Below are positions 28,325 through 38,031 of a DNA stretch of 64,000 bases, one piece after another. The notes beneath the pieces are model-generated. The model was not told the DNA's origin. It saw nothing but the letters and a program-made list of their open reading frames with translations, and ran no database searches. Source of the DNA: Bacillus altitudinis 41KF2b (lineage in GTDB: Bacteria; Bacillota; Bacilli; Bacillales; Bacillaceae). The stretch lies in contig NZ_ASJC01000001.1 in NCBI RefSeq assembly GCF_000691145.1, positions 372,001-436,000 on the forward strand. Direction: 5' to 3'. The translations under genes were made by a program, and so were the position numbers. Each line of letters opens with the position of its first letter. Position 1 is the first letter of the stretch.

Positions 28325-29758
28325 GTGGAAAATGTCGTGATTTGGTTTCGCCGAGATATGCGATTGGATGATCATATCGCCTTATCAAAAGCGATCACAT
28401 ATGCAAAAAAACATCAGTACCGATTATTTGCTTTTTATCATCTAGATCCGTTTTTTACAGAAATGGAACTGGATTTGAACAACGAACATTTCTTTCAAAA
28501 CTTGGCCAATTTCGTCAAGGAAGCGAGAGAATCTCACATGTATGTTCATCTCATTCATGATGATATTTTGTCCGCTTTTCAAAAGCTCATGAATGCTTAT
28601 GACATCAATGCGGTCTTTTTTAATGAGGACGAAGTAGGAAATGGTCGAACACGTGATGAGCAAGTGACCCGTTTCTTAGAAGAAAAGGGCATTCATGTGT
28701 CAAAGTGGCAAGATACGCATCTGCATGGGGCGAGAGATATTTTAAAAGCGGATGGGTCTCATTATCAAGTGTTTACTCCATACTATCAAGCGTGGCGGAA
28801 GCAGGAGAAGCAGTCTGTGATAAAAGTTGACAAATCATTTCTGAGCAGCAAGCATACGATTTGTGATGAGTCACTTTCTGAAAAGGGAGATGAGAAACTA
28901 AGGGACATCATCAAGAAATGTACAAGGAAATTCGATCAGATTGGGTCAGACAAAGCGAGAAGCACGCTAGACGGCTTTATTCAAGAAAGATTGACGCGTT
29001 ATCATGAGAAACGAGATATTCCGTCTGTTTTTGGGACGAGCAAGCTGTCTCGGTTCTTAAAAACTGGGACCATTTCTATTCGCACGATCTTTCATGCTGT
29101 CAATGAGGAAGAACTTTTTGAAGATGAGGGCAAGGAAACATTTATCAAAGAGCTGGCATGGCGTGATTTTTATCATATGATCTTTGCGCATTATCCAGAG
29201 ATGAAAGAAAAAGAAATCAACTCCTCCTTTCAACATATAAAATGGAATGATGATGAGACACTTTTTGAAGCTTGGTGTAAAGGACAAACAGGCTTCCCGC
29301 TCGTTGACGCTGGGATGAGACAGTTAAATGAAGAAGGCTGGATGCATAACCGTTTGAGAATGGTGACGGCTTCATTCCTGACAAAAGATTATTTCATCGA
29401 TTGGAGAAAGGGCGAAGCGTATTTTGCGAGAAAACTTGTCGACTATGATGAGGCTTCGAATATTGGGGGATTTCAGTGGGCGGCCTCTGTTGGAACGGAT
29501 GCGGTTCCTTACTTCCGTATTTTTAACCCAACGACCCAGTCGAAACGATTTGATCCAAGCGGAGAATATATTAGAAGGTATGTACCAGAACTAAAGCATG
29601 TGAATGAAAAATGGATTCATGAACCGAGTAAAATGCCGATAGATGAGCAAATGAAATCGGGATGTGTGCTAGGGGATACATATCCTCTGCCTACAGTCGA
29701 TCATCAAGAAAGACGAAAAAAAGCCATTTCGCTATTTGAAGAAGCGAAACAAACATAA
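28325..29758 (+). CDS. Deoxyribodipyrimidine photolyase (class I cryptochrome/photolyase family)
   Basis: 477 residues. N-terminal Rossmann antenna domain (VVIWFRRDMRLDDHIALSKA) and C-terminal FAD-binding domain with WCKGQTGFPLVDAGMRQL, WMHNRLRMVTASFLTKDY and GTDAVPYFRIFNPTTQSKRFDPSGEYIRRY, the hallmark flavin/DNA-lesion motifs. It repairs cyclobutane pyrimidine dimers using blue light. GTG start with GAGGTGA 7 nt upstream. As I recall, B. subtilis 168 has no photolyase and places pycA next to ctaA, so this gene is lineage-specific at this site. Strains of the B. pumilus group are known for UV tolerance. It is a single gene with a terminator behind it. Confidence 0.93.
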   Translation: MENVVIWFRRDMRLDDHIALSKAITYAKKHQYRLFAFYHLDPFFTEMELDLNNEHFFQNLANFVKEARESHMYVHLIHDDILSAFQKLMNAYDINAVFFNEDEVGNGRTRDEQVTRFLEEKGIHVSKWQDTHLHGARDILKADGSHYQVFTPYYQAWRKQEKQSVIKVDKSFLSSKHTICDESLSEKGDEKLRDIIKKCTRKFDQIGSDKARSTLDGFIQERLTRYHEKRDIPSVFGTSKLSRFLKTGTISIRTIFHAVNEEELFEDEGKETFIKELAWRDFYHMIFAHYPEMKEKEINSSFQHIKWNDDETLFEAWCKGQTGFPLVDAGMRQLNEEGWMHNRLRMVTASFLTKDYFIDWRKGEAYFARKLVDYDEASNIGGFQWAASVGTDAVPYFRIFNPTTQSKRFDPSGEYIRRYVPELKHVNEKWIHEPSKMPIDEQMKSGCVLGDTYPLPTVDHQERRKKAISLFEEAKQT

Positions 29759-29762
29759 AAGA

Positions 29763-29793
29763 AATCCCCCTTTTCGGATGAAAGGGGGATTGT
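29763..29793. terminator. Terminator between photolyase and ctaA
   Basis: AATCCCCCTTT / AAAGGGGGATT stem; lies between convergent genes and can serve both, although the T tract is weak. Confidence 0.7.
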
Positions 29794-29797
29794 ATGT

Positions 29798-30721
29798 TTA
29801 TCTGAAAGGCTCTTTATTTTCATATTTAAACCGGGCAATGAGTAAGCAGAAGTAGCATAGTACCCCAAACAAACAAGAAATAAAGAATGAATGAGCAAGC
29901 GCATAACCGAGTGCGAGCTGAGAATAAACAGACATGACACCAGAAATCGCTTGAAGTGTAATCAGAATGGCTGAAATGATCCATCCATAATACAGCTGCT
30001 TTTGTTCTTTATAATGTTTAAGGGCATGGAACATCGCAACAAATATCCAAACGAATAAAAGAAGGGCTGCTGCTCGGTGAGACATTTGAACCCATTGATT
30101 AAAATACGCTGGAAGTGCGCCGTCTTTTGAACAAAATGGGAAGACAGAGCATGCAAGACTTGATTTTGTATGTCTCACATAGGCGCCCGTATACACCACA
30201 ATATACGTATATGTGATCAACCCATAAATATGGAACTGCATTCTTTTGCCGATATGAAGCGGCTTCACAAGCTTTGTTTCAGATCTGGTTGCTTCAAACA
30301 CAAGCAGTGCCAGTAGTAAAATGGAAGCAAAAGAAATCAGTGAAATACCGAAGTGCAGTGCCATGACAAGTGCGTTAGAACCAAACACAACGGCGAGTGC
30401 CCCTAACAGCGCTTGAAGCAGTAAGAATATAATGGACATGATGACCAAAAATTTGGTTTCACGGAATACTGGACTGATTTTTTTCCAGCATAAGACCGCC
30501 AGTGCCAATACAAGAATGGTGGAAACTCCTGTTGACATGCGGTGGCTCCATTCGATAATGGAAGCAGGGTTCATTTCTGGAAAGAAACGACCGTGGCAAA
30601 GGGGCCACTGTCTGCCGCAGCCAAGACCGGAGCCAGTTTTCGTCACAAGCGCACCGCCAATCAGAACGATCAGCATCACAAATGTTGTGACAACGCTCAA
30701 TAACCTTAAAGCAAATTTCAT
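29798..30721 (-). CDS. ctaA: Heme A synthase
   Basis: 307-residue polytopic membrane enzyme (eight helices) that oxidises the C8 methyl of heme O to the formyl of heme A. Conserved heme-ligand histidines are in [29 protein letters not shown] and [11 protein letters not shown]. The cysteine pair of the external loop is at [12 protein letters not shown], and [17 protein letters not shown] is the first loop. I take ATG at 30721; TTG at 30724 is equally close to AAGGTGA. Divergent from ctaB, as in B. subtilis. Confidence 0.95.
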   Translation of the reverse strand: MKFALRLLSVVTTFVMLIVLIGGALVTKTGSGLGCGRQWPLCHGRFFPEMNPASIIEWSHRMSTGVSTILVLALAVLCWKKISPVFRETKFLVIMSIIFLLLQALLGALAVVFGSNALVMALHFGISLISFASILLLALLVFEATRSETKLVKPLHIGKRMQFHIYGLITYTYIVVYTGAYVRHTKSSLACSVFPFCSKDGALPAYFNQWVQMSHRAAALLLFVWIFVAMFHALKHYKEQKQLYYGWIISAILITLQAISGVMSVYSQLALGYALAHSFFISCLFGVLCYFCLLIARFKYENKEPFR

Positions 30722-30826
30722 CAAATGATTTCACCTTCTCTAAATAACTTCTGATCTAAATGAAAACCTCACATGCTCTCAAGTTTAAGCCAAATGCGTG
30801 TTCTGTTGCAATTCATAATGACCAAA

Positions 30827-30980
30827 GTTCACAAAAAAATGATATGTTAGTTCACAAAGTTTACAGATTTAGAGTGCTTGATCTTTCTTTGACAGTCTGA
30901 TAGAAATAGAGGAGAGAATATTTCATTTTGCACCGCCTTCTGAAACGCACATCCTAATAAATTCACGAAAAGTTCACAAA
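30827..30980. promoter_or_regulatory. ResD-like binding boxes between ctaA and ctaB
   Basis: GTTCACAAA occurs three times, at 30827-30835, 30850-30858 and 30972-30980, with a near match ATTCACGAAA at 30961. The inverse, TTTGTGAA, is the core of the reported ResD site. ResDE activates both ctaA and the ctaB operon in B. subtilis. The remaining part of this 389-base divergent region is AT rich; a TTTACA/TATGAT-type promoter for ctaB near 31022-31043 is possible but has poor spacing. Confidence 0.6.
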
Positions 30981-31110
30981 TAACTTCAAGTTTGTCGTTT
31001 ATTATTTAATAGGATGTTTTTTTACAGCTCTTTATCTTGTATGATAGAGTTGTAACGATTTTACGTTTTATTCGTTCGTTTGAAGGTTTGGGCAAGGGAG
31101 GTTATACACA

Positions 31111-32028
31111 TTGGCAAATTCCAAAACAGCCGCGGAAGCAGCTATTCATGGACAAATAGAAGAAACAACCGCTTTAAAAGATTTTCTTGCTCTTATTAAA
31201 ATGGGCATCGTCAATTCCAATTTCATTACAACATTTACTGGAATGTGGCTTGCTTTTTATTTTACAGATATGAGTTTCCTTGGAAATCTTGATATTGTTC
31301 TGTTAACAATGATTGGTTCTTCTCTTATTATTGCCGGTTCATGCGCCATTAATAATGCGTTTGACCGTGATATTGATATACTAATGGAAAGAACAAAAAC
31401 AAGACCGACGGTGACAGGTAAAGTTCAGCCGGGTCAAGCGTATGCATTTGGTATTCTGCTTGTTGTACTTGGACTGATTATGCTTTTGATGACAACTGTT
31501 ACATCAGCAGTGATTGGATTTATCGGTGTCTTTACTTATGCAGTTCTATACACGATGTGGTCTAAACGCCATTACACCATTAATACAGTCATTGGGAGTG
31601 TATCTGGTGCGGTTCCGCCATTAATTGGCTGGACAGCTGTTACAGGCACCATCGACACAACGGCTTGGGTCCTGTTTATGATTATGTTCATCTGGCAAAT
31701 TCCGCATTTCTTATCACTTGCGATTAAGAAAACGGAAGATTACCGCAAAGCAGGTATTCCAATGCTGCCAGTTGTTTACGGCTTTGAAGTCACAAAACGC
31801 CAAATCATCATTTGGACAGCATGTCTTCTCCCGCTTCCATTTTTCTTAGGTGGATTAGGATGGCCGATTGTCGCACTTGGCACATTGCTGAACATTGGAT
31901 GGCTCGTAATTGGTCTTATGGGCTTTAAAATGAAAGATATCATGAAGTGGTCAACACTCATGTTCGTTTATTCATTAAACTACTTAACGATCTTTTTCGT
32001 TGCGATGATTATTATTACACTATTCTAG
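31111..32028 (+). CDS. ctaB: Protoheme IX farnesyltransferase (heme O synthase)
   Basis: 305 aa UbiA-type prenyltransferase in the membrane. It adds the farnesyl group to heme B to give heme O, which CtaA then oxidises. The Asp-rich prenyl-diphosphate motif is [19 protein letters not shown]. About nine hydrophobic helices. TTG start with AAGGGAGG about 9 nt upstream. A terminator lies between it and ctaC, so the operon may be read through or ctaC may have its own start. Confidence 0.95.
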   Translation: MANSKTAAEAAIHGQIEETTALKDFLALIKMGIVNSNFITTFTGMWLAFYFTDMSFLGNLDIVLLTMIGSSLIIAGSCAINNAFDRDIDILMERTKTRPTVTGKVQPGQAYAFGILLVVLGLIMLLMTTVTSAVIGFIGVFTYAVLYTMWSKRHYTINTVIGSVSGAVPPLIGWTAVTGTIDTTAWVLFMIMFIWQIPHFLSLAIKKTEDYRKAGIPMLPVVYGFEVTKRQIIIWTACLLPLPFFLGGLGWPIVALGTLLNIGWLVIGLMGFKMKDIMKWSTLMFVYSLNYLTIFFVAMIIITLF

Positions 32029-32098
32029 AGTGAAATACACTTTGATCACATCAAAACAATGGCTATATCTTATAACACAACATTTTCTTACAACTATG

Positions 32099-32140
32099 AA
32101 AGCCGCCTGATATTCAGTTCTATTTAGGCGGCTTTCTGTT
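32099..32140 (+). terminator. Terminator between ctaB and ctaC
   Basis: AAAGCCGCCT / AGGCGGCTTT perfect 10-bp stem over a 17-nt loop, followed by CTGTTT; probably partial. Confidence 0.7.
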
Positions 32141-32307
32141 TATACATAGATGGTATTTTGAGTAAAAACATCATTTTTTTATGAAAAGAGGAAATGTAAG
32201 TGCTTTTATAAGAGGCGGGGGTTATGGATGGGTGAAAGGTGATTTTATAAATAAGAGGTAAAAAGCGAAAGGCAAAGGAGATCAAGCAAAAGGGGTTGGG
32301 ACAAATT

Positions 32308-33375
32308 ATGATAAGAAAATGGCGTGTTTATTCACTGTTTCTTTTACTGACGCTCGTTTTGGCGGGCTGCGGTGAACCATACTTATCAACACTCAAGCCA
32401 GTTGGGGAAGTAGCAGATAAACAGTTTTTCCTAACGGTACTGAGTACACTTATTATGGTTCTTGTCGTTATTGTTGTATCGATCATTTTCTTTTACGTCA
32501 TCATTAAATTCAAACGTTCTAAAGTGGGAGAAGATACGATTCCTAAACAGGTAGAAGGGAACCGTAACCTCGAAATTACGTGGACAGCGATTCCGATACT
32601 TCTACTCATTATTCTCGTTGTACCTGTTGTGGCATACACGCTTGAGCTAGGGGATACAAGCGCTATGGATAAGAAAAAACGAGATCCTGAAAAAACACTT
32701 GTTGTGAATGTAAGAGCCAGCTTATATTGGTGGGAATTTGAATACCCTGATTATGGGATTGTGACAAGTCAGGAATTGATTGTTCCAACTGACCAAAAGG
32801 TTTATTTTAAGCTGAAAGCATCCGATGTGAAACACTCTTTCTGGGTTCCATCGGCTGGGGGTAAAATTGATACAAATACAGACAACGAGAACAAGTTTTA
32901 TTTAACATTTGACTCAAAACGAACGAAAGATGCTGGAGAATATTTCTATGGGAAATGTGCGGAGCTTTGTGGTCCATCACATGCTTTAATGGACTTTAAA
33001 GTTAAAACGCTTTCTCAAGATGAGTTTTTAGGCTGGACGAAAAAGATGGCAGATTATAAGAAGCCTGCATCTACGTCAGATCTAGCCCTTGAGGGTGAAA
33101 AACTTTTTAAAGAGAAAAACTGTTTAAGCTGTCACGCGGTAGAGCCTGGAGATGAACGGCCAGAGGCGGCAAGGACTGCTCCAAACCTTGCAACCTTCGG
33201 AGAGCGGACAAAAGTAGCTGGAATTAAAGACATGAACAAAGAAAATGTCAAAGCATGGCTGAAAGATCCAGAGAGCTTTAAACCAGGTAATAAGATGACA
33301 GGGACGTACCCTAAACTAAATGACTCAGAAGCAGATGCACTCTACGAGTATTTAAAAGGTCTTAAAATACAGTAA
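32308..33375 (+). CDS. ctaC: Cytochrome caa3 oxidase subunit II with fused cytochrome c
   Basis: 355 residues. Lipoprotein signal with lipobox LAGC, two transmembrane helices, and a cupredoxin domain with the CuA ligands in KHSFWVPSAGGK and CAELCGPSHALMDFKV. A C-terminal cytochrome c domain has the heme motif CLSCH (about residue 275) and a distal Met in KMTGTYPKL. The fused heme marks it as caa3 type. ATG 32308 is used; the track-like earlier TTG at 32296 directly abuts AAAGGGG and would be poorly placed. Confidence 0.95.
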   Translation: MIRKWRVYSLFLLLTLVLAGCGEPYLSTLKPVGEVADKQFFLTVLSTLIMVLVVIVVSIIFFYVIIKFKRSKVGEDTIPKQVEGNRNLEITWTAIPILLLIILVVPVVAYTLELGDTSAMDKKKRDPEKTLVVNVRASLYWWEFEYPDYGIVTSQELIVPTDQKVYFKLKASDVKHSFWVPSAGGKIDTNTDNENKFYLTFDSKRTKDAGEYFYGKCAELCGPSHALMDFKVKTLSQDEFLGWTKKMADYKKPASTSDLALEGEKLFKEKNCLSCHAVEPGDERPEAARTAPNLATFGERTKVAGIKDMNKENVKAWLKDPESFKPGNKMTGTYPKLNDSEADALYEYLKGLKIQ

Positions 33376-33450
33376 ATGCCTTGAGCAGCTTGAAGTTGCG
33401 CACATTCAAAAGGGTATACGATCTATGTGAAGTTTTTGTTAAGAGCTCCC

Positions 33451-33479
33451 GAATAAGTCTCTACATCCAAGAATAAGTC
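33451..33479 (+). repeat. GAATAAGTC direct repeat, exactly 20 bp apart
   Basis: GAATAAGTC at 33451-33459 and again at 33471-33479, in the 188-bp ctaC-ctaD gap. Two-turn spacing is typical of operators bound on one helix face. No regulator is assigned. Confidence 0.45.
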
Positions 33480-33563
33480 ATCTGTCAGATATAGTCTGTT
33501 TTTAGAACGTGAAGATAGACATTGATATGAAAAGGGGCAAATGGGAGATAAGAGGGGGATTTC

Positions 33564-35435
33564 ATGGTGAGTACAATAGCTAAAAAGCGGGGGTTTGGCG
33601 CTGTCTTATGGGATTACTTAACGACGGTTGACCACAAAAAAATTGCCATACTATATTTAGTGGCAGGGGGATTTTTCTTTTTAATTGGTGGCCTGGAAGC
33701 GATGATTATCCGTATTCAGCTAGCCATCCCTGAAAATGATTTTGTGAGTGCAGGGTTTTACAATGAAGTCATGACGATGCATGGAACAACGATGATTTTC
33801 CTTGCAGCAATGCCGCTTTTATTTGCATTAATGAATGCGGTTGTTCCCATTCAAATTGGTGCACGTGACGTAGCGTTTCCATTTGTGAATTCACTTGGTT
33901 TTTGGCTGTTCTTTTTCGGTGGTATTTTCTTAAACCTTGGATGGTTTATGGGCGGGGCACCTGATGCAGGCTGGACTGCCTATGCGTCGCTCACGCTGAA
34001 TTCAGAAGGGCACGGCATGGATTTCTATATTTTAGGGTTGCAGATAGCGGGTATTGGTACGCTAATTGCCGGAATCAACTTTCTTGCAACGATTATTAAT
34101 ATGAGAGCGCCAGGTATGACGTATATGAGAATGCCGCTCTTTACCTGGACGACGTTTGTGGCATCTGCACTAATTTTATTCGCATTCCCGCCGCTAACAG
34201 CAGGACTTGCGATGCTGATGCTTGATCGAATGTTTGATACGAGCTTTTTTAATCCAGAGCTTGGCGGAAATACAATCATCTGGGAGCATTTGTTCTGGAT
34301 TTTTGGACACCCAGAAGTGTATATCTTGATTTTGCCGGCATTTGGGATTTTCTCTGAGATCATTCCAGTGTTTGCAAGAAAAAGATTGTTTGGTTATTCG
34401 TCCATGGTGTTTGCGACTGTATTAATTGGTTTCCTTGGATTCATGGTGTGGGCGCATCACATGTTCACAACAGGACTTGGTCCAATTGCCAATGCGATCT
34501 TTGCCGTAGCCACAATGGCGATTGCGGTGCCAACTGGAATTAAAGTATTTAACTGGTTGCTCACCATATGGGGCGGTAATGTGAAGTTTACAACGCCGAT
34601 GCTATATTCAGTTGCGTTCATTCCGTCATTCTTACTTGGCGGTGTAACCGGCGTCATGCTTGCAGCAGCAGCAGCGGATTATCAGTTCCATGACACGTAC
34701 TTCGTTGTGGCGCATTTCCACTATGTCATTATCGGTGGTGTGGTCTTCGGTATTTTAGCAGGTGTGCATTATTGGTGGCCGAAGATGTTTGGGAAAATAC
34801 TGAATGAGAAGCTTGGGAAAATTGGCTTTGTGCTGTTTTTCGTCGGTTTCCATTTAACGTTCTTTATCCAGCATTTTCTCGGTCTTTGGGGCATGCCGCG
34901 CCGAGTCTTTACATTCTTGCCAGGTCAGGGTCTAGACCTTGGGAACTTGGTCAGTACGATTGGGGCACTGTTCATGTTTGTAGCAGTTGTCATCATGCTG
35001 ATTAATATCATCTGGACGACAGCAAAAGGGGAGCGTGTATCGGGCGATCCTTGGGGAGATGGAAGAACGCTTGAATGGGCAGTATCTTCACCTCCGCCAG
35101 AATATAACTTTAAGCAGCTGCCTCTTGTACGGGGACTTGATCCATTATGGATTGAGAAAATGGATGGTAAAAAAGGAATGACAGCATCTGAACCGCTCGA
35201 TGATATTCACATGCCGAATAATTCCATCTTGCCTATCATTATCTCATTCGGTCTATTTGTGTCAGCGTTTGGTTTTATGTATCGTCAAGAACACAGCTGG
35301 GGTCTACCGGTGATCTTCATTGGTCTTGGCATCACGTTTGCGACCATGCTCGTTCGCTCTCTTAAAGATGATCATGGATACCATATTCACAAAGAAGATT
35401 TGACGGATGACGATGACAAAGGGGTGAAAGCATAA
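33564..35435 (+). CDS. ctaD: Cytochrome caa3 oxidase subunit I
   Basis: 623 aa heme-copper oxidase core subunit with about 14 helices. It carries heme a, heme a3 and CuB. Ligand histidines are in VMTMHGTTMIF, GHPEVYILILP (with the cross-linked Tyr), WAHHMFTTG and VVAHFHYVIIG. The D- and K-channel type residues are in place (NAVVPIQIGARDVAFP region). ATG behind GAGGGGG. Its TAA shares a base with the ctaE ATG. Confidence 0.97.
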   Translation: MVSTIAKKRGFGAVLWDYLTTVDHKKIAILYLVAGGFFFLIGGLEAMIIRIQLAIPENDFVSAGFYNEVMTMHGTTMIFLAAMPLLFALMNAVVPIQIGARDVAFPFVNSLGFWLFFFGGIFLNLGWFMGGAPDAGWTAYASLTLNSEGHGMDFYILGLQIAGIGTLIAGINFLATIINMRAPGMTYMRMPLFTWTTFVASALILFAFPPLTAGLAMLMLDRMFDTSFFNPELGGNTIIWEHLFWIFGHPEVYILILPAFGIFSEIIPVFARKRLFGYSSMVFATVLIGFLGFMVWAHHMFTTGLGPIANAIFAVATMAIAVPTGIKVFNWLLTIWGGNVKFTTPMLYSVAFIPSFLLGGVTGVMLAAAAADYQFHDTYFVVAHFHYVIIGGVVFGILAGVHYWWPKMFGKILNEKLGKIGFVLFFVGFHLTFFIQHFLGLWGMPRRVFTFLPGQGLDLGNLVSTIGALFMFVAVVIMLINIIWTTAKGERVSGDPWGDGRTLEWAVSSPPPEYNFKQLPLVRGLDPLWIEKMDGKKGMTASEPLDDIHMPNNSILPIIISFGLFVSAFGFMYRQEHSWGLPVIFIGLGITFATMLVRSLKDDHGYHIHKEDLTDDDDKGVKA

Positions 35436-36055
35436 TGGAACCACAAAAAATGACAGCGGAAACCTTTCCGGCTTCTCCTGAGAAAGCCACGTTAGAAGGA
35501 AAGAATAAGTTCGTCGGGTTCTGGTTGTTTCTTGGGGGAGAAACGGTCCTGTTTGCATCTTTGTTTGCCACTTATTTGGCGCTGAAAAATTCAAATGCAG
35601 GCGGCGCAACAACAACTGAAATGTTTGACCTCACACTTGTCTTTATTGCCACAATGCTTCTGTTAACGAGCAGTTTAACGAGTGTGTATGCTATGTATCA
35701 TATGAAAAACTTTGCCTTTAAAAAAATGCAGCTTTGGCTAGGTGTAACCGTTCTTTTAGGTGCTGGATTTTTAGGGGTAGAAATTTATGAGTTTTATCAT
35801 TATGTACATGCGTATGAATTTACAATTACGAGCTCTGCACTTGGCTCTTCCTTCTATACGCTTGTTGGAACACACGGGGCTCACGTCGCATTTGGACTTT
35901 GCTGGATCACCGCTCTGATGATTCGGAATATGAGACGCGGTCTAGATTTATACAATGCACCAAAATATTATGTGGCAAGCCTTTATTGGCATTTCATTGA
36001 TGTTGTGTGGGTCTTCATCTTTACCGTTGTATATTTAATGGGAATGGTGGGATAA
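35435..36055 (+). CDS. ctaE: Cytochrome caa3 oxidase subunit III
   Basis: 206 aa with five membrane helices, the usual number for Bacillus CtaE. Family motifs FWLFLGGETVLFASLFATYLAL and LVGTHGAHVAFG, then ending in YWHFIDVVWVFIFTVVYLMG. It stabilises the oxidase core. Overlaps ctaD by one base; ctaF follows after 2 bp, so the subunits are translationally coupled. Confidence 0.96.
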   Translation: MEPQKMTAETFPASPEKATLEGKNKFVGFWLFLGGETVLFASLFATYLALKNSNAGGATTTEMFDLTLVFIATMLLLTSSLTSVYAMYHMKNFAFKKMQLWLGVTVLLGAGFLGVEIYEFYHYVHAYEFTITSSALGSSFYTLVGTHGAHVAFGLCWITALMIRNMRRGLDLYNAPKYYVASLYWHFIDVVWVFIFTVVYLMGMVG

Positions 36056-36057
36056 GA

Positions 36058-36387
36058 ATGGGAAATAAAAACACAAATCAGTCCAAAGTCGATCTTGTCT
36101 ATCGGAAAAAGAAAAATGCCGAAGAAATGAAGCATCAGCTCATTTCTTTCGGCTTGATGATTGGTTTAACGTTTGTTGCCTTTTTAACAATCGCCTCTGA
36201 AGACGTCGGAAATTGGTTCGCTGTCCCTTTTATTTTACTGCTTGCAGTGATTCAGGTGGCTTTTCAGCTTTATTATTTTATGCACATGAACCAAAAAGGG
36301 CATGAAACACCCGCGTTGTTTCTTTACTCAGGTGTGTTTGTCGCGTTTATTACCGTTTTAGCCTTTTTGACCATTATTTGGTGGTAA
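36058..36387 (+). CDS. ctaF: Cytochrome caa3 oxidase subunit IV
   Basis: 109 residues with three hydrophobic helices and a conserved QLYYFMHMNQKGHE segment; the small structural subunit of caa3. Starts at ATG 36058, two bases behind the ctaE stop; the frame open further upstream lies inside ctaE. Confidence 0.95.
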   Translation: MGNKNTNQSKVDLVYRKKKNAEEMKHQLISFGLMIGLTFVAFLTIASEDVGNWFAVPFILLLAVIQVAFQLYYFMHMNQKGHETPALFLYSGVFVAFITVLAFLTIIWW

Positions 36388-36417
36388 GCTCGCTTTGCCC
36401 TTGAAGGAGGCGCAGCA

Positions 36418-37296
36418 ATGGAAAACTTAGAGATATTTGGATTTCGTGCATTATGGAGTCCTTACTATTTGACATGTATTGTAGTAGCAGCCGCTTTTTA
36501 TCTGCTTCTCGTGACGAAGGGCAAGCACCGTGCGACGGTGAAAGAGAAAACGCTATTTCTCACGGGGCTTGTGTTGCTTTATGCAGTGAAGGGGAGCCCG
36601 ATTGATTTAATGGGGCATATTATGTTCAGTGCGCATATGGCGCAAATGGCAGTGCTCTATTTGGTCATCCCGCCGCTTCTTATTACAGGTTTACCTGCGG
36701 CGATTTGGGAGCGGATCATTCAAACACGGGGCATTCAGCCGATTTTCCGCTTGTTTTCTAAGCCGTTGATTGCCTTGCTCGGATTTAACGGGTTGTTTTC
36801 GCTGTATCATATTCCGCTTGTGTTCGATTTTGTCAAAACAGATCCGTTTTATCACGCATTGATGACGGTTGTCATTTTTATCGCTGCCTTTTTCATGTGG
36901 TGGCCGCTTGTCCATAAAGTGCAAAGTCAGCCGCAGATTACGGGCATTTTAAAGCTTGGATATATTATGGCAGATGGGATTTTAATGACACCTGCCTGCG
37001 CACTCATTATGTTTAGTGAAGCGCCTATCTATGCCACTTATTCAGATGCCGGCGCATGGATACAAGCACTGCACCTATGCGTACCGAGTGATATGCTTGC
37101 TGGTCTTGCGCTTACGGGACCTGACATGTTTCATACATTGCCGCTGCTAGAAGATCAGCAACTAGGTGCTATTTTGATGAAAATCATTCAAGAGATTGTA
37201 TACGGATCGATTCTTGCTGTTGTCTTCTTTGACTGGGCAAGAAAAGAAAGAGCGAAAGATGCCGTACCAGATGCGCTCATTCCGAAATATGAATAA
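36418..37296 (+). CDS. ctaG: CtaG, caa3 oxidase assembly factor
   Basis: 292 aa, seven or so membrane helices, CtaG_Bacillus family (caa3_CtaG), which is unrelated to the Cox11-type CtaG. It is needed for formation of active caa3 oxidase, probably copper related. Conserved [18 protein letters not shown] and [13 protein letters not shown] behind GAAGGAGG. Last gene of ctaBCDEFG; its terminator brackets repeat copy 5. Confidence 0.93.
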   Translation: MENLEIFGFRALWSPYYLTCIVVAAAFYLLLVTKGKHRATVKEKTLFLTGLVLLYAVKGSPIDLMGHIMFSAHMAQMAVLYLVIPPLLITGLPAAIWERIIQTRGIQPIFRLFSKPLIALLGFNGLFSLYHIPLVFDFVKTDPFYHALMTVVIFIAAFFMWWPLVHKVQSQPQITGILKLGYIMADGILMTPACALIMFSEAPIYATYSDAGAWIQALHLCVPSDMLAGLALTGPDMFHTLPLLEDQQLGAILMKIIQEIVYGSILAVVFFDWARKERAKDAVPDALIPKYE

Positions 37297-37304
37297 ATGA
37301 AAAA

Positions 37305-37326
37305 CACAGCCGCAGGGGCTGTGCTT
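37305..37326. terminator. ctaG/ylbA terminator hairpin, left copy
   Basis: CACAGCC / GGCTGTG stem, loop GCAG; on the minus strand followed by a T run, so it can end ylbA transcripts. Confidence 0.7.
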
Positions 37327-37504
37327 CCAGATTGTTGGCAAAGGGCTAAAATGAACTTTATTTTAGCCCTTTGTCTTCTTTTCAGCGTGATAGAAAACCT
37401 TTGCAGTCTAGGAAGGACGAGCACTGGAGCGGAGCGAATTTGGCATTCGTGAGCACCAGCGCACAGGACTGACAACGAATGCGAGGGTTTGTCTACACGC
37501 TGAA
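37327..37504 (-). repeat. Terminator-associated MITE-like element, copy 5
   Basis: Reverse orientation: starts CCAGATTGTTGGCAAAGGG, ends with the inverse of TCAGCGTGTAGACAAACC. All internal arms are present. Flanks are two copies of a CACAGCCGyAGGGGCTGTG hairpin that differ by one loop base. Lies between convergent ctaG and ylbA (235-base gap). Confidence 0.87.
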
Positions 37505-37505
37505 A

Positions 37506-37534
37506 GCACAGCCGTAGGGGCTGTGCTTCTTTTA
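37506..37534. terminator. ctaG/ylbA terminator hairpin, right copy
   Basis: GCACAGCC / GGCTGTGC stem then TTCTTTTA; the ylbA stop codon touches its tail. Confidence 0.75.
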
Positions 37535-37897
37535 TGCTTCAGCAGTTATCGCTTCTAGTTTTTCTTTCAATTGGTTCAGCGTTTTTTTGCTGGATTGAAT
37601 AAGAGATTTAGGGAAATCTTCGCCTTCTCCATATTCAACACCATGCGGATAATAGTGTTTTCCAAGTAAAGGTGTCAGCAGCTGGATGTGGGCTTTTTTG
37701 GAGCCGACATCTCCCTCAGTGGCGTAGCCAGAGATCCGTAAGTAAAACGTCCCCTCTACCATGTTATACTTCCTGTCGTACGTCACACGCTCATAATCCC
37801 ATTGATCGGCTCGTACAAATCCTTCACTTTCCATAATGAAATCCAATTTATTTAAGTCAGCTGATACCTTTTCAATCCCCGTACCTTCAAACTTCAC
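37532..37897 (-). CDS. ylbA: YlbA, YugN-like protein
   Basis: 121 residues with the N-terminus MKFEGTGIEKVSADLNKLDFIMESEGFVRADQWDYERVTYDRKY. The YugN-like family is small, cytoplasmic and uncharacterised. I place the start at GTG 37897 because AAGGAGG lies 8 nt upstream. The ATG at 37939 has no binding site. Syntenic with B. subtilis ylbA; convergent with ctaG. Confidence 0.82.
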   Translation of the reverse strand: MKFEGTGIEKVSADLNKLDFIMESEGFVRADQWDYERVTYDRKYNMVEGTFYLRISGYATEGDVGSKKAHIQLLTPLLGKHYYPHGVEYGEGEDFPKSLIQSSKKTLNQLKEKLEAITAEA

Positions 37898-38031
37898 CCA
37901 AAACCCCTCCTTATAAAAATTCCCTTTACTGACAATCATAGTATGAAAGCGTTAAACTTTCAACTGTGAAAGGTATGTTCTTTTATAAGCTGGTTACAGT
38001 AATAAAGAAAATAACGGATGGAGGAATCAAC

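Noticed and set aside
6440-37504. Spaced identical repeats considered as a CRISPR array or as rho-independent attenuators only
   Set aside because: Copies are kilobases apart, ~176 bp long and in both orientations, with terminal inverted repeats and target-like duplications, which neither explanation covers.
37951-37976. Sigma-B-like promoter GTTAAA-N14-AGGTAT upstream of ylbB
   Set aside because: One mismatch in each box and no independent support that ylbB is a stress gene.
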